47,448 nucleotides of DNA from Flavobacteriales bacterium (GTDB lineage: Bacteria; Bacteroidota; Bacteroidia; NS11-12g; UBA955): contig NSIB01000003.1 of NCBI GenBank assembly GCA_002737625.1, positions 1 to 47,448 on the forward strand. The letters are read 5' to 3'. The position numbers and the translations under genes are program-made. The notes under the pieces are model-generated. The model had not been told where the DNA came from. It did no database searches and worked only from the letters and a program-made list of their open reading frames with translations. Numbering within the stretch: the stretch's first letter is position 1; each line of letters starts with the position of its first letter. Positions 42,553 through 47,448 of the stretch are shown here, piece after piece.

Positions 42553-45015
42553 GTGACGGAGATTCAGACCCTTTTTGCGCATGTGTTGGTGCCAGTGCCG
42601 GTGCCAAAGGCCTATACGTATCGGGTTCCTCACGATTGGAACGACTGGATTCATCAGGGTTTGAGGGTTGCGGTGCAATTTGGACCAAAGAAGATATATG
42701 CAGGAATTATTTTGGAGCTGAGTGATTCTCCACCGGAGGGTTATCAAGCTTCTTATATCTTGGATGTGTTGGACGATGCACCCATTGTGAATCACAAGCA
42801 ATTGCAGTTTTGGCGTTGGGTGGCCAAATATTATATGTGTTATTTGGGGGAGGTGATGGCTACTGCGTTGCCAGCGGGGTATCGACTTCAGAGTGAGACG
42901 AAGATTGTTTTGCATCCCGATGCAGATTTGGAAGCGATAAGTAGGACTGATGTTGAAGATTTGGAGTGGCAGATTTTGGAGTTGTTAGGGAAGAAGGATG
43001 GGATGTCGTTGGACGATATACATCAAAAGCTGGCGGTTAAGAATGTGCTGAAGCATGTTAAGTCGTTGTATTTAAGGGGTTTGGTGGTAATGGAGGAGGA
43101 GTTGAAGGAGAATTATCGACCTAAATATGAGGAGTTTTTAGAGTTGTGCAGTATTTGGGATGATTCGGAATTGGCAAATTCGAGTTTGAACGCGTTGGAG
43201 CGACGTGCACCGAAGCAGTATGAGGCGATTATGCATATTTTGGGGACGGGAAAGAGGGAGTTGACGGTGGAATCAATTGTGAAGGGATTTGAGATGGACA
43301 GGACGGTGCTGAAGCAGTTAGAGAAGAAGTCGTTGATAATGATTGTGAAGCGCCGCCGCGATCACCTTCAGGTGATCCGCGGCGGCGCGCAAGAATACCA
43401 ACTCACCGAATCTCAGTCGCGGGCCCTTGGAATCATTCGCGCTGGATTTGAAGAAAAACAGCCGGCCTTGCTTTACGGGGTTACGGGATCGGGTAAAACC
43501 CATGTGTATATGGAGTTGGTGAAGGAGACGTTGGCGGCGGGGAAACAGGTGCTTTATTTGTTGCCAGAGGTTGCACTAACGGAGCATATGGTGGCTCGGA
43601 TGGGTGCGTTTTTGCCGGTGGAAATTGGCGTTTGGCATCACTTTTATAGTTCTCACGAGAGGACGGAATTGTACGATCGGATATTGAAGGATCAAATCCA
43701 GTTTGTGGTGGGTACTAAAGGGGCGGTGTTTGCTCCTTTTTCTAATTTGGGGTTGATTGTGGTGGATGAGGAGCATGAATCAACGTATAAGCAGTTTGAT
43801 AAAAAGCCATTTTATCACGGTCGGGATTCGGCGTTTCAGTTGGCCAAGTATCATGGGGCCAATGTTTTGTTGGGTTCGGCTACGCCGAGTTATGAAATGC
43901 AGTTTGCTGTGCAGCAGCATCGTATGGTAATTGCCGAAATAACGGAGAAGTACGATGGCGGAAAACCGGCTGAGTTGATGTATTTGAATATCGGTGAGTT
44001 GAAGAAAACGGGTCAGATGAATTCGTTGTTTTCCGAGCCGGTGAGGATGGCCATTCAGAAGGCGATGGATGTGAAGCAGAAGGTGGTGGTGTATCACAAT
44101 CGAAAGGGGTATGTGCCTTATATTGAGTGTGGGGATTGTGGGTTGACAACGCAGTGCAAGCATTGTGATATTTCGATGACCTACTATAAGAGTTCAGACA
44201 ATCAGCGATGCAGTTATTGTGGGTTTCAGCAGCCGGTACCATCGAAATGTGTGGCCTGTGGTTCTCAGGATTTGAAGTTGAAGGGGACGGGCACGGAGAA
44301 GTTGGCGGAGGAATTGGGGCAGCTGTTTCCCAAGGCTAGGGTGGCGCGGTTTGACCAGCAGAGCATGCGGAAGCGGGATGATTTTCAGAATATTTTGACG
44401 GCGTTTGAGCGGGGTGATATTGATATTTTGGTGGGGACGCAGTTGTTATCGAAGGGGATTGATATAGAGAATATCGGCTTGGTTGTGGTGCCGGATGCGG
44501 ATATGTTGTTGCACATTCCTGATTTTAGGAGTCATGAACGGGCATTTCAGCAACTGCAACAATTGAGTGGTAGGATAGGGCGCCGCGCGGAGCGCGGCGT
44601 GATGATGTTACAGACATATCAACCGGAACATGAAGTATTGAAGTCCCTGAAAGCCGATGATTACCAAGGGTTGATGCAAGTGGAAATGGAGCAGCGCGAA
44701 GCCTTCGGCTATCCTCCTTACACAAAGTTGATTAAGGTGGATGTGAAGCACATAGATGCACAAGTGGCGACCGAGGCCAGCCGTTGGCTGGCCGACCAAT
44801 TGCGAAAGCAATTGGGGAACCTGGTGCTGGGGCCCCAGGTTCCTTCGGTCGCCCGCATAAAAAATCGATTCATCCAGCAAATTGTCATCAAGGTCCCCCG
44901 AGAAACCGCCCAACTGAACGCCGCAAAATTCCTATTGCAACAAGTTCGTGAAGCGGCCTTGGCTCACAACAGTTGGCGTTCGGTTCGCATCGATATTATC
45001 ATCGATCCCAATTAA
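42553..45015 (+). CDS. priA: Primosomal protein N' (replication restart helicase)
   Basis: Reloads the replicative helicase at stalled forks. 820 residues: an N-terminal DNA-binding domain (VPVPVPKAYTYRVP; 'GLRVAVQFGPKKIYAG'), a linker or winged-helix region to about residue 290, then the helicase with 'LLYGVTGSGKTHVYME' (Walker A), IVVDEEHESTYKQ (DEEH), an eight-cysteine zinc region ('CGDCGLTTQCKHC', 'CSYCGFQQPVPSKCVACG') and 'LSGRIGRRAERGVMMLQ' (motif VI). It starts with GTG, 43 bases after ubiA. Two in-frame GC palindromes lie at 43350 and 44581, and codon use changes abruptly around the first. Confidence 0.96.
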   Translation: MTEIQTLFAHVLVPVPVPKAYTYRVPHDWNDWIHQGLRVAVQFGPKKIYAGIILELSDSPPEGYQASYILDVLDDAPIVNHKQLQFWRWVAKYYMCYLGEVMATALPAGYRLQSETKIVLHPDADLEAISRTDVEDLEWQILELLGKKDGMSLDDIHQKLAVKNVLKHVKSLYLRGLVVMEEELKENYRPKYEEFLELCSIWDDSELANSSLNALERRAPKQYEAIMHILGTGKRELTVESIVKGFEMDRTVLKQLEKKSLIMIVKRRRDHLQVIRGGAQEYQLTESQSRALGIIRAGFEEKQPALLYGVTGSGKTHVYMELVKETLAAGKQVLYLLPEVALTEHMVARMGAFLPVEIGVWHHFYSSHERTELYDRILKDQIQFVVGTKGAVFAPFSNLGLIVVDEEHESTYKQFDKKPFYHGRDSAFQLAKYHGANVLLGSATPSYEMQFAVQQHRMVIAEITEKYDGGKPAELMYLNIGELKKTGQMNSLFSEPVRMAIQKAMDVKQKVVVYHNRKGYVPYIECGDCGLTTQCKHCDISMTYYKSSDNQRCSYCGFQQPVPSKCVACGSQDLKLKGTGTEKLAEELGQLFPKARVARFDQQSMRKRDDFQNILTAFERGDIDILVGTQLLSKGIDIENIGLVVVPDADMLLHIPDFRSHERAFQQLQQLSGRIGRRAERGVMMLQTYQPEHEVLKSLKADDYQGLMQVEMEQREAFGYPPYTKLIKVDVKHIDAQVATEASRWLADQLRKQLGNLVLGPQVPSVARIKNRFIQQIVIKVPRETAQLNAAKFLLQQVREAALAHNSWRSVRIDIIIDPN
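43350..43388. repeat. Long GC-rich inverted repeat inside priA
   Basis: Left arm gcgccgccgcgatcacct and right arm aggtgat-c-cgcggcggcgc pair over 18 bases with one bulged C and a loop of two bases. It is in frame and codes for KRRRDHLQVIRGGA, in the linker just before the helicase core. Confidence 0.92.
44581..44599. repeat. GC-rich inverted repeat inside priA motif VI
   Basis: CGCCGCGC-GGA-GCGCGGCG, eight perfect pairs, codes for the RRAERG just after the conserved GRIG of helicase motif VI. Confidence 0.82.
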
Positions 45016-45051
45016 TGACATTCCTCATCATTTTTTCCCAATCGGATATCG

Positions 45052-45059
45052 TAAATTTG
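45052..45059 (+). promoter_or_regulatory. -7 box (TAAATTTG) for hppD
   Basis: Exact TAnnTTTG, 20 bases before the ATG at 45080, in the 64-base gap after priA. No convincing -33 element. Confidence 0.5.
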
Positions 45060-45079
45060 AAAAATATTATCACAATACC

Positions 45080-46204
45080 ATGGAAACATCAACCTTAGAA
45101 ACTGTAGCCACCGATGTGGATTTTTTACCCTTAAATGGTACGGATCACTTGGAATTTTATGTGGGCAATGCCAAACAGAGCGCCTACTATTATCAAACAG
45201 CTTGGGGCTATAAGCTAGTTGCGTATGCTGGACCGGAAACAGGAGTGAGAGATCGCGCTAGTTATGTGTTACAGCAAGATAAAATCCGCTTGGTTTTAAC
45301 CACCTCGATGGATCCAAATAGCGAAGTGACAAAGCATCAATCACAGCATGGCGATGGAGTTAAGTTTTTGAGCCTTTGGGTAGATGATGCAACGGCGAGT
45401 TTCAATGAAACAGTGAAGCGCGGTGCAAGGCCTTATATGGAGCCTACCACCATGGAAGATGAGTTTGGAACCGTTGTAGTGAGTGGTATTTATACCTACG
45501 GAGAAACCGTTCACAAGTTTGTTGAGCGTAAAAATTATAAAGGCGCCTTTTTGCCAGGTTACAAAGCCGTGCCAAACGCAATGGACGTAACCCCAGTGGG
45601 ACTCAAATACGTGGACCATTGCGTGGGTAATGTTGAGTTGGGTAAAATGGATGAGTGGGTTGAATTTTATGAGAATGTAATGGGCTTTAAGTTGTTGTTG
45701 ACCTTCGACGATAAGGATATCAGTACAGAATACAGTGCTTTGATGAGTAAGGTTGTGAGCAACGGAAACGGGTATGTTAAGTTCCCAATCAATGAGCCAG
45801 CCGACGGAAAGAAGAAGTCTCAAATTGAAGAGTATTTGGATTTTTATCGCGGCCCAGGTGTGCAACACATCGCCGTTGAAACCGATGATATTCTAGAAAC
45901 TGTAGCCGATTTACGTCGTAGAGGCGTGGAATTCCTTTACGTTCCAGAGACCTACTACGATGATGTTTTGGATCGTGTAGGTCATGTTGAGGAAGATTTA
46001 GTAGCGTTGAAAAAAATGAATATCCTTATCGATCGCGATGATAGTGGGTATTTGTTGCAGATTTTCACCAAGCCGGTTGAAGACCGACCTACGTTGTTTT
46101 ATGAAATCATCCAGCGCAAAGGGGCCAAGAGTTTCGGGAAAGGAAACTTTAAGGCCTTGTTTGAAAGCATTGAACGCGAGCAAGCCAGCCGCGGAAACTT
46201 GTAA
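45080..46204 (+). CDS. hppD: 4-hydroxyphenylpyruvate dioxygenase
   Basis: Non-haem iron enzyme turning 4-hydroxyphenylpyruvate into homogentisate in tyrosine breakdown. The 374 residues (ATG 45080; the 44 extra track residues lie mostly inside priA) show the two vicinal-oxygen-chelate halves. Iron ligands are the His in 'YVDHCVGNVELGKMDEWV', the His in 'GPGVQHIAVETDDI' and the Glu in 'RPTLFYEIIQRKGAKSFG'. The C-terminus 'GNFKALFESIEREQASRGN' is the conserved active-site lid. It stands alone; homogentisate dioxygenase is not in view. Confidence 0.97.
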   Translation: METSTLETVATDVDFLPLNGTDHLEFYVGNAKQSAYYYQTAWGYKLVAYAGPETGVRDRASYVLQQDKIRLVLTTSMDPNSEVTKHQSQHGDGVKFLSLWVDDATASFNETVKRGARPYMEPTTMEDEFGTVVVSGIYTYGETVHKFVERKNYKGAFLPGYKAVPNAMDVTPVGLKYVDHCVGNVELGKMDEWVEFYENVMGFKLLLTFDDKDISTEYSALMSKVVSNGNGYVKFPINEPADGKKKSQIEEYLDFYRGPGVQHIAVETDDILETVADLRRRGVEFLYVPETYYDDVLDRVGHVEEDLVALKKMNILIDRDDSGYLLQIFTKPVEDRPTLFYEIIQRKGAKSFGKGNFKALFESIEREQASRGNL

Positions 46205-46244
46205 TTCAGGAAATCGATTCCCGGAAAGCGAATTCCATAAAAAA

Positions 46245-47342
46245 TTAGTTCGGTGTGTTGAACTTGTTGGTATCGATAGAATAGTGTCGACCTACTTTGT
46301 TGTTTTTGGCCATCAATTCTTTGATCTTATTCAACTTTTCAATCATCTTTTCGCCGTCTTTGGCATCGTAATCATTTGCAATCAATGCATTACACGATTC
46401 GATTGCTTTGTCGGGCATATCCAAGATGGTATACAAAACAGCATTATTGTAATCACAAGCATATCTCAATTTTCGTTCTGATTTTTCATCGGCGGCATAC
46501 TTTGCAAGCACTCCGGTCATATATTCGATACTACTCATCAACTCGGCGCGTGTTGCAGCATCGATGCCATTGGCGGTTACCTTAGCAACGCTAGCCTTCA
46601 TTTTTGCCATGTTGGCAACCCAAGCTTCGTTTTCAGGGTGCTTCTTAGAATCTGTTGTCCACAAACTCGCTTGGTCTGTGCTTACTGGAAAACCATATTT
46701 GTCGTTGATAGAGTAATTCAAACTGTTCAACCAAGATTCCATATGTTCTTTTACCAATTTGTTAGAGATGGCCTGACGGTTGTTGCTGAAGTATCTTTCG
46801 GCTTCAGAATGGCTGCTGAATTCTGGGCTTTTCCACTCCATTTTGGTGGTGCTGTTGCTGATTGTGCTGCGGTTGATCAATACGTTGCTTTGCCAATCTT
46901 TTGCAGAATACGTTGCGCCAATGCTATAGTTTACCGTAGACCAATAGTAATAACGAGTTGCGGTAACAACACCCTCTTTGTTTTTGGTTTCTTCTTTGCG
47001 CTGATCGATTTTCTGACCATCGAACATCAAATCGTCAAAGTTTACGGTGAATTGGGCATGACCGCCTTCAATTCTTCGGCCTTCAAAATCTTCGAAGCCG
47101 CCATATACTTTTTTCCAACCCTGAAGGTTTACGCGCTCTTCGATGGAAGAAGCAGACATCGCATTGGAAATGGTAGAAGGAACTTCAACACGAACATTGT
47201 AGGTTCTCCAAGTGCTATCCAAAGGAGTTGAAGGCAAGTCACGGTATTGGTGAGGTACAAATACGCGATCTAAGTCGATTTTTTGAGCCGTTCCCATTCC
47301 TGAGAATACGATTGTAATGGCAATGATGAGTTGTTTTTTCAT
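46245..47342 (-). CDS. Exported protein of unknown function
   Basis: 365 residues with a signal peptide (MKKQLIIAITIVFSGMGTAQ). The mature start 'KIDLDRVFVPHQYRDLPSTP' is a pattern I associate with exported Bacteroidota proteins of no known role. The first 200 residues are beta-rich and Tyr/Trp-rich; the last 150 are helical and include a TPR-like stretch ('CDYNNAVLYTILDMPDKAIE'). No lipobox, catalytic motif or sorting domain seen. It is convergent with hppD (40 bases apart). The 106 bases beyond its start hold only AT-rich sequence up to the window edge. Confidence 0.75.
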   Translation of the reverse strand: MKKQLIIAITIVFSGMGTAQKIDLDRVFVPHQYRDLPSTPLDSTWRTYNVRVEVPSTISNAMSASSIEERVNLQGWKKVYGGFEDFEGRRIEGGHAQFTVNFDDLMFDGQKIDQRKEETKNKEGVVTATRYYYWSTVNYSIGATYSAKDWQSNVLINRSTISNSTTKMEWKSPEFSSHSEAERYFSNNRQAISNKLVKEHMESWLNSLNYSINDKYGFPVSTDQASLWTTDSKKHPENEAWVANMAKMKASVAKVTANGIDAATRAELMSSIEYMTGVLAKYAADEKSERKLRYACDYNNAVLYTILDMPDKAIESCNALIANDYDAKDGEKMIEKLNKIKELMAKNNKVGRHYSIDTNKFNTPN

Positions 47343-47448
47343 AGTTTGTAAATTTGATGGTATTGATTTTTTAAGTTTTTAAGGATTCGTGCACTACGTT
47401 AAGTCCATTTGGACGAGTGTTAAACAAAATCAATTGATTCGTTTAATT

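Overview
The window reads as a piece of a Bacteroidota chromosome, probably from the Flavobacteriales or a related order. The signs are: no Shine-Dalgarno sequences before start codons; promoter boxes of the TAnnTTTG type; a type IX secretion type-B sorting domain (gliding-motility-associated C-terminus); the bamD-rpoZ-coaBC-DUF4835 gene block typical of the phylum; a complete-looking mevalonate operon; and a transketolase made of two subunits. I see no phage, IS element, CRISPR array or integrase. Most of the window is core metabolism.

Layout. 1-390: 3' end of 23S rRNA, 5S rRNA and a shared bidirectional terminator. 492-8706 (minus): a tightly packed, overlapping run bamD, rpoZ-like, coaBC, DUF4835, aroB, aroA, an NTF2-like gene, aroC, mazG. 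It joins envelope assembly, CoA synthesis and the last part of the shikimate pathway. 8856-12094 (plus): transketolase N-half, a secreted VWA protein, transketolase C-half, then a strong terminator. 12206-15550 (plus): mfd. 15578-21813 (minus): a CvfB-like S1 protein, then a two-gene surface unit: a 1014-residue YadA-head-like repeat protein with an S74 self-chaperone, followed by a four-PKD type-B sorted protein. 21973-25305 (plus): lipoprotein, guaB, secreted nuclease/phosphatase. 25310-28758 (minus): pyrG, an HTH regulator, a LolD-like ATPase. 28841-33173 (plus): sucC and a 993-residue TPR protein. 33272-34177 (minus): a membrane-anchored coiled-coil protein. 34263-36202 (plus): rfbC, tryptophan 2,3-dioxygenase, a MazG-like hydrolase. 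36259-42510 (plus): fni, HMG-CoA reductase, three GHMP-fold enzymes and a UbiA prenyltransferase. 42553-46204 (plus): priA and hppD. 46245-47342 (minus): an exported protein of unknown function.

How the genes work together. The mevalonate operon would convert HMG-CoA to IPP/DMAPP and pass prenyl groups to a UbiA enzyme. HMG-CoA synthase is not here, and the phosphomevalonate kinase step is best assigned, by elimination, to the GHMP kinase with a GYDVA motif. AroB, AroA and AroC cover three of the seven shikimate steps.

The observations I rate highest are: (1) very GC-rich in-frame palindromes inside priA, the nuclease gene and mfd, two of which sit exactly where the coding strand flips from G-rich to C-rich; (2) back-to-back divergent promoter boxes shared by sucC and the LolD-like gene; (3) promoter boxes only 5-10 bases before start codons, implying near-leaderless mRNAs; (4) the VWA gene lodged between the transketolase halves; (5) the 36-unit repeat surface protein; (6) the candidate phosphomevalonate kinase with a TTG start. 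All calls come from reading the sequence; no database search was run.
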